Of a stretch of 64,000 nucleotides of DNA, positions 40,817 through 50,815 are shown piece after piece. Numbering within the stretch: the first letter of the stretch is position 1; every line of letters starts with the position of its first letter. Location of the stretch: NCBI RefSeq assembly GCF_024519455.1, contig NZ_JALJRY010000005.1, positions 357,406-421,405 of the forward strand, given 5' to 3'. The stretch comes from Streptomyces sp. STR69 (GTDB lineage: Bacteria; Actinomycetota; Actinomycetes; Streptomycetales; Streptomycetaceae). The notes under the pieces were generated by a model. That model ran no database searches. It saw only the letters and a list, made by a program, of their open reading frames with translations, and was not told the origin of the DNA. A program made the translations under genes and the position numbers.

Positions 40817-43800
40817 ATGGACCCCGTGCGCTATCGCATTCTCGGTACCACCCAGGCACTTCGCTCCGACGGCACGCCCGTCCCGGTCGGCGGGGCGCGG
40901 CTGCGCGCACTGCTCACCGTGCTCGCCCTGCGGCCCGACCGGGCCGTGCCCGCGAGCTTCCTGGTGGACGAGGTGTGGGGCGCCGACCCGCCCGCCGACG
41001 CGACGGGTGCGCTGCAGGCGCTGGTGGGCAGGTTGCGCCGGGCGCTCGGCGCGGACGCGATCGGCTCGACGGAGAGCGGCTACCGGCTCGCCGTCGCCGC
41101 CGACGACATCGACCTGCACCGTTTCGAGCGGCTGACCGGCGAGGGGCTGCGGGCGCTGGCCGACGGCAACCCCGCGAAGGCGGCGGAGGCCCTGGACGAC
41201 GCGCTGGCGCTGTGGGGCGGCCCGGCCCTCGCGGACCTGCCCGACCGTACGGCGGAGGCGGCCCGCTGGGAGACCCGTCACCTGGACGCCCGCCGCGCCC
41301 GTCTGACGGCGGCCCTGGCCCTGGGCGACGCGGACACCGCCCTGCCCGAACTGACCGCGCTGTGCGACACCCACCCCCTCGACGAACCCCTCCAGTCCCT
41401 CCGCCTCCAGGCCCTCCGCGCCACCGGCCGCACGGCGGAGGCGCTGGCCGCCTACGAGGACGTACGACAACTGCTGGCGGACCGGCTCGGCTCCGACCCG
41501 GGGCCTGAACTGCGGGCGCTGCACGGGGAGTTGCTGCGGTCCGCGGACGGGGAGAGCGGGACACGGACCATCCCTGTGCTCACCGGGACCGATGACTCCC
41601 TCGCCGCACCACCTCCCGGCAACCTCCGCGCCCGCCTCACCTCCTTCGTCGGCAGGGAAGCCGACATCGACGTCATCCGGACCGATCTCGTCGCCGCCCG
41701 GCTGGTGACGCTGCTCGGGCCGGGCGGGGCCGGGAAGACACGGCTGTCGCAGGAGGCCGCCGAAGGGGTGCGGGACGCGGCGCGGGACGGAGTGTGGCTG
41801 GCCGAACTCGCCCCCGTCGACGACCCCGAGGCCGTACCGGAGGCCGTGCTCACCGCCCTCGGGGCGCGCGAGACCGTGCTGTACGGCGCCGGCGCCGAGG
41901 CGATCCGGGCCGCCGGGGGAGAGCGGCACGACGACCCCGTGGAGCGGCTCGCCGAACACTGCGGGCGGCGCCGGATGCTGATCGTCCTCGACAACTGCGA
42001 GCACGTCGTGGACGCCGCCGCCCGCCTCGTGGAAGCCCTGCTGGAGCGCTGCCCCGAACTCACCGTGCTCGCCACCAGCCGCGAACCCCTGGGCGTACCG
42101 GGGGAGTTGCTGCGCCCGGTGGAGCCCCTGCCCGACCCCGTCGCGCTACGGCTGCTCGCCGAGCGGGGTGCGGCGGCCCGGCCGGGGTTCGCGGTCGACG
42201 ACGACATCGAGGCCTGCGCCGAGATCTGCCGGCGGCTCGACGGGATGCCCCTCGCCATCGAGCTGGCGGCGGCCCGGCTACGGATGTTGACACCGCGTCA
42301 GATCGCGGACCGGCTCGACGACCGCTTCCGGCTGCTCACTTCGGGAAGCCGCACCCTGCTGCCCCGCCAGCAGACCCTGCGGGCCGTCGTCGACTGGTCC
42401 TGGGACCTCCTCGACGCGGACGAACGGGACGTGCTGAGCACCCTGTCCGTCTTCGCGGGCGGCTGCGACCTCGCCGCCGCCGAGGCCGTGTGCGGACCCG
42501 TCGCGTTCGAGACGCTCGGCTCCCTCGTCGACAAGTCCCTTGTCGTGGCGGCCCCTTCGGGCGAGGGCGAGATGCGCTACCGGCTCCTGGAGACCGTCGC
42601 CGAGTACGCGGGCGAACGGCTCGCCGAGTCCGGCCGCCGCCCCCGCGCCGAGCGCGCCCACCTGACGTACTACCGCGAACTCGCCCGCACCACCGACCCG
42701 TTGCTGCGCGGCCCCGGCCAACTCGCCGCCGTGGAGCGGCTGGAGCGCGAGTACGAGAACCTCCGCACCGCCCTGCGGCACGCCGTCGCCGAGCGCGACG
42801 AACAGGAGGCCATCTGTCTCGTCCTGTCACTGATCTGGTACTGGCAGATGCGCGACGTCCGCATCGAGGCCCGCAACTGGTGCGTCGAGGTCATGGCCCT
42901 GGGCCCCGACCCCTTCGCCGCCCCCGTCCAGCGCGCCGCCCCGGTCTGGCAGCGCTGCACCGACATCCCGCCCCCGCTCACCGGGGAACTCCTCGCCGAG
43001 GCCCGGCGCGGCCTCCATCTCGCCCATCTGGCCTGTATGGACACGGAGTTGGACGCCTGGGAGACACCGGCCGCGAAGGAGAAGCTGGGCCTCATCGCCC
43101 AGGTCTACGAACCGGGTCTGCCGCAGACCTGCCGTACGCCCGGCATGTTCTGGTTCTTCGCCGTGATGCTCAGCGGCAGCGTGGAGCGGCTGCCCGAGAT
43201 CCTCGACGCCGACGTCCACACCTGCCGGACCACCCCCGGCATGGAGTGGGAACTCGCCACCACCCTCCAGATGCGCGCCAACATGCTCGCCAACCGCACC
43301 GACTGGGCGGGCGACGCCGCCCGGGACGCCGACGAGTCGCTGGAGATCTTCCTTGGCATCGGCGACATCTGGGGCGTCGCCGAGGCGCTCTCCGCCCGCG
43401 CCGAGGCCCGGGAGCGCCTCGGCGAGTACCGGCTCGCCGCCGCCGACTACGAGGCCGCGATCGAACACGCCGAACGGCTCGGCGCCCATGGGCAGACGGC
43501 CGTACTCGGCGCCCGGCTCGGCAGTGTGCTCATCGAGGAGGGCGAGTTCGAACGCGGCGAGCGCATCCTGCGCGAGGTCATCGACCGGCCGCACGGCGTG
43601 GCCACCGAGGCGATGCCCGCCGCCCGGATGTTCCTCGCGAGCCGCCTCGCCATGTCCGGCCGGATCGCCGAGGCGCGCGAGGAACTGCGCCTGCTGCGCG
43701 AGGAGTTCCACATCGCGCACTTCATCGTCTTCGACGCGTTCATCCTCGGCTCCGAGGCCTGGGTGGCGGCGCTCGACGGCGAGTACGACGAGTCCCTGGA

Positions 43801-44128
43801 CAAGATCCGCAAGGCGCTGAAGCGGGCCGGCGACCCGCTGTCCGAGGCCATCGCCCCGCACATGAACTCGCTGTACCTGGGGATCGCCGCGGTCGCCCTC
43901 ACCGAGATCGACGGCGGCGACCGGGCCAGGGACGGCGTCCGCTGCCTCGTCGCGGCGCGGGCGCTGCTGCCGACCGGGCATGTCCCGACCTTCATGGAAC
44001 GCGAGGTCTACCGCCAGGCCGAACAGCACGCGCGCGCCGCGCTCGGCGACGCGGCCTACGAGGCGTGCGCGGCCGGGTACGCCGAAGGCGACGGCCTCTC
44101 CGCGAAGGAGGCCGCCGCCCTGGTGTGA
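40817..44128 (+). CDS. AfsR/SARP-family transcriptional regulator with NB-ARC and TPR domains
   Basis: 1103 residues. Residues 1-95 are an OmpR-like winged helix (LRALLTVLALRPDRAVPASFLVDEVWG) and about 100-250 the bacterial transcription activation domain (BTAD). An NB-ARC/STAND ATPase follows with Walker A GPGGAGKT (about 300), RRMLIVLDNCEHV as Walker B and LATSREPLG; C-terminal helical TPR-like repeats reach the end. Members act as pleiotropic regulators of secondary metabolism, as AfsR does. No biosynthetic cluster lies within the window. The convergent ABC exporter genes follow immediately. Confidence 0.92.
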   Translation: MDPVRYRILGTTQALRSDGTPVPVGGARLRALLTVLALRPDRAVPASFLVDEVWGADPPADATGALQALVGRLRRALGADAIGSTESGYRLAVAADDIDLHRFERLTGEGLRALADGNPAKAAEALDDALALWGGPALADLPDRTAEAARWETRHLDARRARLTAALALGDADTALPELTALCDTHPLDEPLQSLRLQALRATGRTAEALAAYEDVRQLLADRLGSDPGPELRALHGELLRSADGESGTRTIPVLTGTDDSLAAPPPGNLRARLTSFVGREADIDVIRTDLVAARLVTLLGPGGAGKTRLSQEAAEGVRDAARDGVWLAELAPVDDPEAVPEAVLTALGARETVLYGAGAEAIRAAGGERHDDPVERLAEHCGRRRMLIVLDNCEHVVDAAARLVEALLERCPELTVLATSREPLGVPGELLRPVEPLPDPVALRLLAERGAAARPGFAVDDDIEACAEICRRLDGMPLAIELAAARLRMLTPRQIADRLDDRFRLLTSGSRTLLPRQQTLRAVVDWSWDLLDADERDVLSTLSVFAGGCDLAAAEAVCGPVAFETLGSLVDKSLVVAAPSGEGEMRYRLLETVAEYAGERLAESGRRPRAERAHLTYYRELARTTDPLLRGPGQLAAVERLEREYENLRTALRHAVAERDEQEAICLVLSLIWYWQMRDVRIEARNWCVEVMALGPDPFAAPVQRAAPVWQRCTDIPPPLTGELLAEARRGLHLAHLACMDTELDAWETPAAKEKLGLIAQVYEPGLPQTCRTPGMFWFFAVMLSGSVERLPEILDADVHTCRTTPGMEWELATTLQMRANMLANRTDWAGDAARDADESLEIFLGIGDIWGVAEALSARAEARERLGEYRLAAADYEAAIEHAERLGAHGQTAVLGARLGSVLIEEGEFERGERILREVIDRPHGVATEAMPAARMFLASRLAMSGRIAEAREELRLLREEFHIAHFIVFDAFILGSEAWVAALDGEYDESLDKIRKALKRAGDPLSEAIAPHMNSLYLGIAAVALTEIDGGDRARDGVRCLVAARALLPTGHVPTFMEREVYRQAEQHARAALGDAAYEACAAGYAEGDGLSAKEAAALV

Positions 44129-44165
44129 GCCGGCACGAACCCGCTGGGACGGGACGCATGCCCGG

Positions 44166-44987
44166 TCAGGTCTTGGTGCGGAACTTGTAGATCGAGATCG
44201 GGGCCATCACCGCGGTGAGCCCCACCGACCAGGCGAGGGTCAGCAAGGTGCCATGGGCGACCGGGCCGCCCACCATCAGCCCACGGGCCGCGTCCGCCAG
44301 GGCGGAGAGCGGGTTGTAGTCGGTGAAGTTCTGCAGCCAGCCCGGCATCGACCCGGTCGGCGCGAAGATCGACGAGCCGAACTGCAGCGGCATCAGCACC
44401 AGGAAGCCCATGGCCTGCACGGACTGCGCGGACTTCATGGTCACGCCGAGGGTGAGGAACACCCACATCAGGGCCGAGCCGAACACCGCGGACAGTCCGA
44501 TCGCGGCGAACATGCCGAGCCAGTGGTGGATGTGGAAGCCGACGAGGACACCGACGACCATCAGCACGGCGGACGCGACCAGCATCCGCATCATCTCGAC
44601 CGAGATCTTGGCGATCAGCACCGAGGCCCGCCCGATGGGCAGCGAGCGGAACCGGTCCATGACCCCGGTGTGGAAGTCGGTGTTGAAGCCGGTGCCCACC
44701 CCCTGGGCCATGTTCATCCCCATCATGGCGAGCAGACCGGGCACGACGTACTGCACGTACGCCTCCTGCCCGCCGCCCAGCGACTGCCCGATCGAGCCGC
44801 CGAAGACGTACACGAACAGCAGCGTGAAGATGACCGGGAACAGGATGGCGTCGAACATCGACTCCGGGTCCTGCCGGATCCACAGCAGATTGCGCCGGAT
44901 CAGGGCGCCGGTGTGGCGCAGGTGGTTGCGCAGCGGGATACGGGGGTCCGACGCGACGGCGCCGGGCTTCACGGCGACGGCGCTCAT
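44166..44987 (-). CDS. ABC-2 type permease, DrrB-like
   Basis: 273-residue exporter permease with six TM helices. The ABC2_membrane core carries FDAILFPVIFTLLFVYVFGGSIG and GVMDRFRSLPIGRASVL, the conserved cytoplasmic motif, and PLQFGSSIFAPTGSMPGWLQ before the last helix. It transports drugs or polyketides out of the cell together with the ATPase at 44984. Their four-nt overlap (ATGA) indicates coupled synthesis in the order ATPase then permease. The arrangement matches the daunorubicin-resistance DrrAB class. Confidence 0.92.
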   Translation of the reverse strand: MSAVAVKPGAVASDPRIPLRNHLRHTGALIRRNLLWIRQDPESMFDAILFPVIFTLLFVYVFGGSIGQSLGGGQEAYVQYVVPGLLAMMGMNMAQGVGTGFNTDFHTGVMDRFRSLPIGRASVLIAKISVEMMRMLVASAVLMVVGVLVGFHIHHWLGMFAAIGLSAVFGSALMWVFLTLGVTMKSAQSVQAMGFLVLMPLQFGSSIFAPTGSMPGWLQNFTDYNPLSALADAARGLMVGGPVAHGTLLTLAWSVGLTAVMAPISIYKFRTKT

Positions 44988-46003
44988 ACGGCGACCTCCT
45001 CGCGGTCGGGGGTGGGCACGGAGTCCTGCGGGGCGCTGGCGCGGTGTCCGGTGAGGGACAGGAACACCTCGTCCAGGCTGGGCAGTTCGGTGGTGATGGA
45101 GGCGATGGTGAGGCCACGGGCGCTCACCGCGCCGACGACGGCGGTCAGTTGCTCGTCGCTGAGGATCGGCACCAGAACCGTGCCGCTCTCCACGTCGACG
45201 GTGACGGTGGCCAGTCCGGTGATGCCCAGCTCGTCCAACGCGTGGGCCAGCGGCCGTAGTTGCAGCGGATCGGTGGGGCGGATGCGCAACGCCCGTCCAC
45301 CGACCTTCGCCTTCAGCTCGTCGATCCCGCCGTTCGCGATGACCTTGCCGTGGTCCACCACGGTCAGCTCGGAGGCGAGCGCCTCGGCCTCCTCCATGTA
45401 CTGGGTGGTGAGCAGCACGGTCACCCCGCCGCCGACCATGGACCGCACCTCGTCCCACACCTCCATGCGGGTGCGCGGGTCGAGACCGGTGGTCGGCTCG
45501 TCCAGGAACAGTACCTGCGGGTGCCCGATCATCGAGGCGGCCAGGTCGAGCCGGCGCCGCATACCGCCGGAGTACGTACTGGCGGGCCGCTTGGCGGCGT
45601 CCGTCAGCGAGAACCGCTCCAGCAGTTCGTCGGCGCGGGCGCGGGCGTCCTTGCGGGACAGGTCCAGCAGCCGCCCGATCATGTAGAGGTTCTCCCAGCC
45701 GGGGAGCTTCTCGTCGACGGAGGCGTACTGGCCGGTGAGGCCTATCACCCGGCGCAGCTGGCGAGGCTGGCGCAGGACGTCGTAGCCGGCGACGGTGGCC
45801 TCGCCGGCGGTCGGGGCGAGCAGCGTGGACAGGATGCGTACGAGGGTGGTCTTACCGGCACCGTTCGGCCCGAGCACACCCATCACGGTGCCCTCCCGGA
45901 CGTTCAGGTCGACGCCGTCCAGCGCCTTGGTCTCGCCGTAGTGCTTGACCAGCCCCCGCACGGTCACTGCCGTGCCGCTGGGAGTGTTGTCGATTCGCGT
46001 CAT
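44984..46003 (-). CDS. ABC exporter ATP-binding protein, DrrA-like
   Basis: 339 residues. Walker A GPNGAGKTT, Q-loop GLTGQYASVDE, signature STYSGGMRRRLDLA, Walker B VLFLDEPTTGLDPRTR and H-like loop TTQYMEEA. The GLTGQYASVDE and TTQYMEEA motifs and a C-terminal domain of about 90 residues with ELPSLDEVFLSLTGH are diagnostic of the DrrA family. It energises export by the permease at 44166. The ATG at 46003 was taken because the longer frame adds 19 atypical residues. The pair is transcribed toward and convergent with the SARP-like regulator. Confidence 0.94.
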   Translation of the reverse strand: MTRIDNTPSGTAVTVRGLVKHYGETKALDGVDLNVREGTVMGVLGPNGAGKTTLVRILSTLLAPTAGEATVAGYDVLRQPRQLRRVIGLTGQYASVDEKLPGWENLYMIGRLLDLSRKDARARADELLERFSLTDAAKRPASTYSGGMRRRLDLAASMIGHPQVLFLDEPTTGLDPRTRMEVWDEVRSMVGGGVTVLLTTQYMEEAEALASELTVVDHGKVIANGGIDELKAKVGGRALRIRPTDPLQLRPLAHALDELGITGLATVTVDVESGTVLVPILSDEQLTAVVGAVSARGLTIASITTELPSLDEVFLSLTGHRASAPQDSVPTPDREEVAV

Positions 46004-46081
46004 GCCGATGACAGTGCCAGGGCCTGCCGACAGAACACCGACATCCCACCGACAGCCCACCGACGGCCCCCAGGGACGGGG

Positions 46082-46115
46082 CAGCCCCGCCGACGGGGGA
46101 AGATCGGCGGGGCTG
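46082..46115. terminator. 12-bp perfect hairpin after panB
   Basis: CAGCCCCGCCGA (46082-46093) pairs with TCGGCGGGGCTG (46104-46115) around a 10-nt loop. It lies 35 nt after the panB stop on the minus strand, and before the DrrA-like start, so it probably ends the panB transcript. Confidence 0.65.
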
Positions 46116-46149
46116 TGTAGTACCGCAGTGGCTCTGTGACCTGCTGACG

Positions 46150-47025
46150 TCAGTGGACCGAGTGCTCCTCAAGCGGGAACGTCCCGCCGACCACGTCCTC
46201 CGCGAACGCCTTCGCCGCGTTGCCCATGACCTCGCGCAAATTGGCGTACTGCTTCACGAACTTGGGCATCCGACCGCCCGTAAGCCCCAACATGTCGGTC
46301 CACACCAGGACTTGGGCGTCGGTCTCGGCCCCCGCCCCGATCCCGACGGTAGGAATGTGCAGCACCCGAGTCACCTCGGCCGCCAGCTCCGCAGGAACCA
46401 GCTCCAGGACGACCGCGAACGCCCCGGCGTCCTGCACGGACTTGGCGTCCCGCAGCAACTGCTGGGCGGCCTCCTCGCCACGCCCCTGCACGCGGTACCC
46501 CATCGCGTTCACGGACTGCGGGGTGAGGCCGATGTGCGCCATGACCGGGATACCGGACTCGACAAGAAGCCGGATCTGTTCGTGCGACCGCTCGCCGCCC
46601 TCCAGCTTCACCGCGCCGACCCCGGCCTCCTTCACCAGCCGGGTCGCCGAGCGCAGCGCCTGCACCGGACCCTCCTGGTAGGAGCCGAAGGGCAGGTCGC
46701 CGACGATCAGGGCGCGGCTGGTGCCGCGTACGACCGCGGCGGACAGCATGGTCATCTCGTCCAGTGTGACGGGCACGGTCGACTCGTACCCGAGGTGGCA
46801 GTTGCCCGCCGAGTCGCCGACGAGCATGACCGGGATCCCGGCCTCGTCGAAGACGGACGCGGTCATCGCGTCGTAGGCGGTGAGCATGGGCCACTTCTCG
46901 CCGCGTTCCTTGGCGAGAGCGATGTCGCGAACGGTGATACGGCGTGTGCCCTTGCCTCCGTACAGCGCCTTGCTGCCGTCGGAGGAGCTGTTCTTCACAG
47001 TCGGGGCAGCCGAAAGCTGCGTCAT
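46150..47025 (-). CDS. panB: 3-methyl-2-oxobutanoate hydroxymethyltransferase
   Basis: 291 residues, first committed step of pantothenate synthesis: transfers a one-carbon unit from 5,10-methylene-THF to alpha-ketoisovalerate to give ketopantoate. TIM-barrel motifs are MLTAYDAMTASVFDEAG, VMLVGDSAGNCHLGYEST (Mg ligand Asp), VGAVKLEGGERS, PVMAHIGLTPQSV and VGIGAGAETDAQVLV. The ATG at 47025 follows GAAGGAG at 8 nt; an in-frame ATG 21 nt earlier lacks one. Single gene ended by the hairpin at 46082. Confidence 0.97.
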   Translation of the reverse strand: MTQLSAAPTVKNSSSDGSKALYGGKGTRRITVRDIALAKERGEKWPMLTAYDAMTASVFDEAGIPVMLVGDSAGNCHLGYESTVPVTLDEMTMLSAAVVRGTSRALIVGDLPFGSYQEGPVQALRSATRLVKEAGVGAVKLEGGERSHEQIRLLVESGIPVMAHIGLTPQSVNAMGYRVQGRGEEAAQQLLRDAKSVQDAGAFAVVLELVPAELAAEVTRVLHIPTVGIGAGAETDAQVLVWTDMLGLTGGRMPKFVKQYANLREVMGNAAKAFAEDVVGGTFPLEEHSVH

Positions 47026-47173
47026 TGCAACGGCTCCTTCAGTCATCTTGAGGCACCCTTACGGCGTCCCCAGATCCCCTCCATGGTGGCACCTCGTGTC
47101 ACGGAGGGCCAGAGGGGCCCACGTCACCCGCGTCACGTCAGGAGGCATACGTAAGGTCTGAGTAAAAGATTTA

Positions 47174-47196
47174 CGATACGGCACGGTCTCGTATCG
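47174..47196. promoter_or_regulatory. Inverted repeat, candidate TetR operator
   Basis: CGATACG (47174-47180) and CGTATCG (47190-47196) are exact inverted copies, 9 nt apart, 33 nt before the exporter ATG. The spacing of half-sites is one and a half to two turns, usual for TetR dimers. The TetR gene downstream at 48859 is the natural candidate to bind here. Confidence 0.6.
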
Positions 47197-47228
47197 GAAT
47201 TCGCCCGCAACTCCCTAGTCTGGACCGC

Positions 47229-48818
47229 ATGACCACTCCACCCGTCCCGGGCACCCGGATACCCGAAGCGGTGCACCGTCGCCGTTGGGCCATCCTCGGC
47301 GTGCTGATGCTGAGCCTGCTGATCGTGGTGCTCGACAACTCGATCCTCAACGTCGCCATCAAGACCATTTCCACCCCGGCTCCGACCGGCCTGGGCGCGA
47401 CACAGAGCGAGCTGGAGTGGGCGATCAACGCCTACACCCTCGTCTTCGCCGGCCTGCTGTTCACCGCCGGCCTCCTCGGCGACCGGCTCGGCCGCAAGAA
47501 GGTCCTGCTCGGCGGGCTCGTCGTGTTCGGCATCGGCTCCGCGCTGGCCGCCGAGTCCGGCTCGCCCGGCCAGCTCATCGGCTTCCGGGCCCTGATGGCA
47601 CTCGGCGCCGCCTTCGTGATGCCCGCCACCCTCGCCGTCCTCATGAACGTCTTCGAGCGCGAGGAGCAGCCCAAGGCCATCGGCATCTGGGCCGGCGGCG
47701 TCGGCCTCGCCATCGCGATCGGCCCGATCACCGGCGGTGTCCTCCTCGACCACTTCTGGTGGGGCTCGGTCTTCCTGATCAACGTGCCGATCGTGATCGT
47801 CGCGCTCGCCCTGATGATCTGGCTGGTCCCCGACTCCCGCGACCCGAAGCCCGGCCGCCTCGACCCGATCGGCGTGATCCTGTCCGTCGTAGGCCTCGTC
47901 CTGCTGGTCTACGGCATCATCGAGGGCGGCGAGCTCGCCGACTTCACGGCGCCCAAGGTGCTGTCGACGATCCTCGCCGGTGTCGTGGTCCTCGCCGGGT
48001 TCGTCTGGTTCGAGAAGCGCAGCGACCACCCGTCCATCGACGTCACGTACTTCAAGAACAAGGTGTTCTCGGCCGCGATCGCCGCCATCGCGCTGGTCTT
48101 CTTCGCACTGATGGGCGTGACCTTCTTCTCGGTCTTCTACACCCAGAGCGTGCGCGGCTACTCGCCGCTGCAGACCGGTCTGCTGATGCTGCCGCTGGCC
48201 GCCGCGCAGATGATCTTCGCGCCGCGCGCCCGGCTGGTCGTCGACCGCTTCGGCTACCGGATCACGACCGGCGTCGGCCTGCTGCTGCTCGCCGGGACGC
48301 TCGCCGCGTTCGCGACCCTCAAGGCGGACACGCCGATCTGGATCCTGGAGGTCGTCTTCTTCCTCATGGGCACCGGCATGGCCCACGTCATGACCCCGAC
48401 CAGCGTCGTCATCATGCAGACCCTGCCGCGCGAGAAGGCGGGCTCCGCGTCCGCGCTGAGCAACACCTTCCGCCAGGTCGGCGGCGCCCTCGGCATCGCC
48501 GTGCTCGGCTCGGTGCTCTCCACCGCCTACCGTAACGGCATCGAGGGCAAGCTCGGCTCGGTGCCGGCCGCCCTGCGCGACACCGCCGGCGAGTCCATCG
48601 AGGCCACCCTCGGAGTCGCCGCGAAGCTCGGCCCGCAGGGCAGGTCCCTGGTCGCCCCGGCCAACGACGCGTTCCTGCACGCCATGCACATCACCGCCCT
48701 GTGCGGCGTGGGCGTCGCGCTCGTCGGCGCTGTGGTCGCGTTCCTCTTCCTGCCCGGGAAGCCGACGGTGGCTCAGGAGGGCAAGGAGGAGCCGGAGTTG
48801 GTCGTAGTCGGGGAGTAG
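47229..48818 (+). CDS. DHA2 family 14-TM multidrug exporter
   Basis: 529 residues, 14 TM helices, MFS DHA2 drug:proton antiporter. TM1 has [15 protein letters not shown] (motif D1, acidic residue), the A motif between TM2 and TM3 reads [15 protein letters not shown], and motif C in TM5 reads [23 protein letters not shown]. Related to EmrB, LfrA and actinorhodin-type exporters. Expression is likely repressed by the adjacent TetR protein until an exported drug is sensed, from the 47174 dyad. Substrate unknown. Confidence 0.94.
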   Translation: MTTPPVPGTRIPEAVHRRRWAILGVLMLSLLIVVLDNSILNVAIKTISTPAPTGLGATQSELEWAINAYTLVFAGLLFTAGLLGDRLGRKKVLLGGLVVFGIGSALAAESGSPGQLIGFRALMALGAAFVMPATLAVLMNVFEREEQPKAIGIWAGGVGLAIAIGPITGGVLLDHFWWGSVFLINVPIVIVALALMIWLVPDSRDPKPGRLDPIGVILSVVGLVLLVYGIIEGGELADFTAPKVLSTILAGVVVLAGFVWFEKRSDHPSIDVTYFKNKVFSAAIAAIALVFFALMGVTFFSVFYTQSVRGYSPLQTGLLMLPLAAAQMIFAPRARLVVDRFGYRITTGVGLLLLAGTLAAFATLKADTPIWILEVVFFLMGTGMAHVMTPTSVVIMQTLPREKAGSASALSNTFRQVGGALGIAVLGSVLSTAYRNGIEGKLGSVPAALRDTAGESIEATLGVAAKLGPQGRSLVAPANDAFLHAMHITALCGVGVALVGAVVAFLFLPGKPTVAQEGKEEPELVVVGE

Positions 48819-48858
48819 CCGCGACAATCGACCGGGGACGACGAAGGGACGGAACGAA

Positions 48859-49479
48859 GTGAGCCTTGCCGACAACGGAACTCGGCAGTGCGCCCCCACC
48901 AGGGGACGCCCGCGCAGCGAGGCCGTCGAACGCGCCATCACGGAAGGCGTGATGAAGCTCCTGGAGGAAGGCGTGCCCCTGGCCGAACTCTCCATCGAGC
49001 GCATCGCCCGCACCGCCGGTGTCGGCAAGGCCACCATCTACCGCCGCTGGCCGGGCAAGGAGGAGTTGTTCGTCGACGTCGTCCGCGGGGCCGAGCCGCC
49101 GGACCCCGAACTGCCCGGCGTCTCCCTGCGCGACGACCTCGTGGCCATGGTGGAACAGCTGCGCCAGCGCGGTCTGATGGCCCGCTCCTCGGCGCTCCTC
49201 CACAACGTGTTCGCCCAGATGAAGAGCAGCCCGAAGGTGTGGGCCGCCTACCACGCGACGGTCGTGGAACCCCGGCGCCGCAAGCAGGTGGACATCCTGC
49301 GCCGCGGTCAGGAGAGCGGCGAACTCCGCACCGACCTCGACGCCGAGCTGATGAACGACATGCTGGTCGGCCCGATGCTTCTGCGCACCGTCATGCGCGC
49401 CGACGCCGACCTCCCCGAGGGCCTGTCCGAACTCCTCGTGGACACCGTGCTGGTGGCCCTGCGCCCGGCCAAGTCCTAG
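48859..49479 (+). CDS. TetR-family regulator of the adjacent exporter
   Basis: 206-residue repressor. N-terminal helix-turn-helix in residues about 22-65: AITEGVMKLLEEGVPLAELSIERIARTAGVGKATIYRRWPGKEELF, of which AGVGKATIYRRWPGKE is the recognition helix. The C-terminal helical domain is the ligand pocket. It lies 40 nt after the exporter on the same strand and likely shares its promoter and operator. The GTG at 48859 is preceded by GGGACGGAACG, a weak SD. Confidence 0.92.
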   Translation: MSLADNGTRQCAPTRGRPRSEAVERAITEGVMKLLEEGVPLAELSIERIARTAGVGKATIYRRWPGKEELFVDVVRGAEPPDPELPGVSLRDDLVAMVEQLRQRGLMARSSALLHNVFAQMKSSPKVWAAYHATVVEPRRRKQVDILRRGQESGELRTDLDAELMNDMLVGPMLLRTVMRADADLPEGLSELLVDTVLVALRPAKS

Positions 49480-49663
49480 CGGATCCGTATGTGCGCGTCT
49501 CGTCACAAACAGGGCCTGCGGACCGGTATTCGGAACCCGTGGCGCCGACTTGTTCGTCCTCGTGCCAGTACGGCCGTCATGGGACGGCGGATCGGAACCG
49601 ATCATCCCCTAGGGTCGTAGGCGCGGGGACGACGGTGTGCACGGCAGGTAGTGAGGCGACGGT

Positions 49664-50716
49664 ATGGCACAGCAGGCGTATGTGGCGGAGACGGACGACG
49701 GCGGCTCGGGGGACGAGCCGCACGGAAACCGACTTCGGCGCCTGCGGAACAGACTGTTCGACGGCTGGCGGGGCGACCGGAGGATCTGGCGACGGGGACT
49801 GATCCTCGCCGCGCTGGCGATCGTCCTGGCCCTCGTGATGCTGCTGCACTCACGCATCCCCAACCGGATCGGCAACCTCGGCAGCCTCACGGAGACCTTC
49901 CTGCCCTGGTTCGGGATCGCGATCCCGCTGCTGCTGGTGCTCGGCCTGGTCCGCAAGTCGGTGACCGCGCTGATCGCCGTCGTACTCCCGGCGGTCGTCT
50001 GGCTGAACCTCTTCGGCGGGCTGCTGCTCACCGACAAGACCGGCACCGGCGGCGACCTGACCGTGGCCACGCACAACGTCAACGCCGACAACCCCGACCC
50101 GGCCGGTACGGCCCGTGACGTGGCGGCGTCCGGCGCGGACATCGTCGCCCTGGAGGAGCTGACGGCCTCGGCGGTCCCGACGTACGAGAAGGCACTCGCG
50201 TCGACGTACAAGTACCACGCGGTCGAGGGCACGGTCGGCCTGTGGAGCAAGGACCCGATGACCGGCGTCCAGGCCGTGGACATCAAACTCGGCTGGACCC
50301 GCGCGATGCGCGCCACCGTCACCACCCCCGAGGGACAGATCGCGGTCTACGTCGCCCACCTCCCCTCGGTGCGGGTGAAGCTCGAAGCCGGCTTCACCGC
50401 CCGGCAGCGCGACAAGAGCGCGGACGCGCTCGGTGAGGCCATCGCCGCCGAGCCGTTGAAGCGGAAGATCCTCCTCGGCGACCTCAACGGCACGATGAAC
50501 GACCGTTCGCTGAACGCCGTCACCTCCCAGATGCGCTCCACGCAGGGCGCGGCGGGCGACGGCTTCGGGTTCAGCTGGCCGGCCTCGTTCCCGATGGCGC
50601 GGATCGACCAGATCATGGTCCAGGGTGTGGAACCGGTCACCTCGTGGACCCTCCCCAGGACCGGCAGCGACCATCTCCCGATCGCGGCCCGTGTGAACCT
50701 GGACACGAGCTCTTAA
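49664..50716 (+). CDS. Membrane-bound endonuclease/exonuclease/phosphatase family protein
   Basis: 350 residues. Two to three TM helices occupy residues about 44-125, followed by an EEP domain facing outward: VATHNVNADNPD (first Asn/Asp), IVALEELTAS (catalytic Glu), ILLGDLNGTMNDRS and RTGSDHLPI (His). EEP enzymes hydrolyse phosphodiesters in nucleic acids, lipids or nucleotides. An extracytoplasmic location suggests scavenging or lipid headgroup hydrolysis. The ATG at 49664 is preceded by GAGG. Not obviously linked to neighbours. Confidence 0.88.
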   Translation: MAQQAYVAETDDGGSGDEPHGNRLRRLRNRLFDGWRGDRRIWRRGLILAALAIVLALVMLLHSRIPNRIGNLGSLTETFLPWFGIAIPLLLVLGLVRKSVTALIAVVLPAVVWLNLFGGLLLTDKTGTGGDLTVATHNVNADNPDPAGTARDVAASGADIVALEELTASAVPTYEKALASTYKYHAVEGTVGLWSKDPMTGVQAVDIKLGWTRAMRATVTTPEGQIAVYVAHLPSVRVKLEAGFTARQRDKSADALGEAIAAEPLKRKILLGDLNGTMNDRSLNAVTSQMRSTQGAAGDGFGFSWPASFPMARIDQIMVQGVEPVTSWTLPRTGSDHLPIAARVNLDTSS

Positions 50717-50815
50717 CCTCGTGGAATAGAGCGCCTGGGAGTCTTTGTTCCGTAACTGAACTTAAGCTTGGCAGTACGGAACTCCGCTCTCCCTCGAAAG
50801 GCACAGGCACCTCCC

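Noticed and set aside
40817..46003. Biosynthetic gene cluster around the SARP-like regulator and DrrAB-like exporter
   Set aside because: No biosynthetic enzymes are adjacent; flanking genes are core metabolism.
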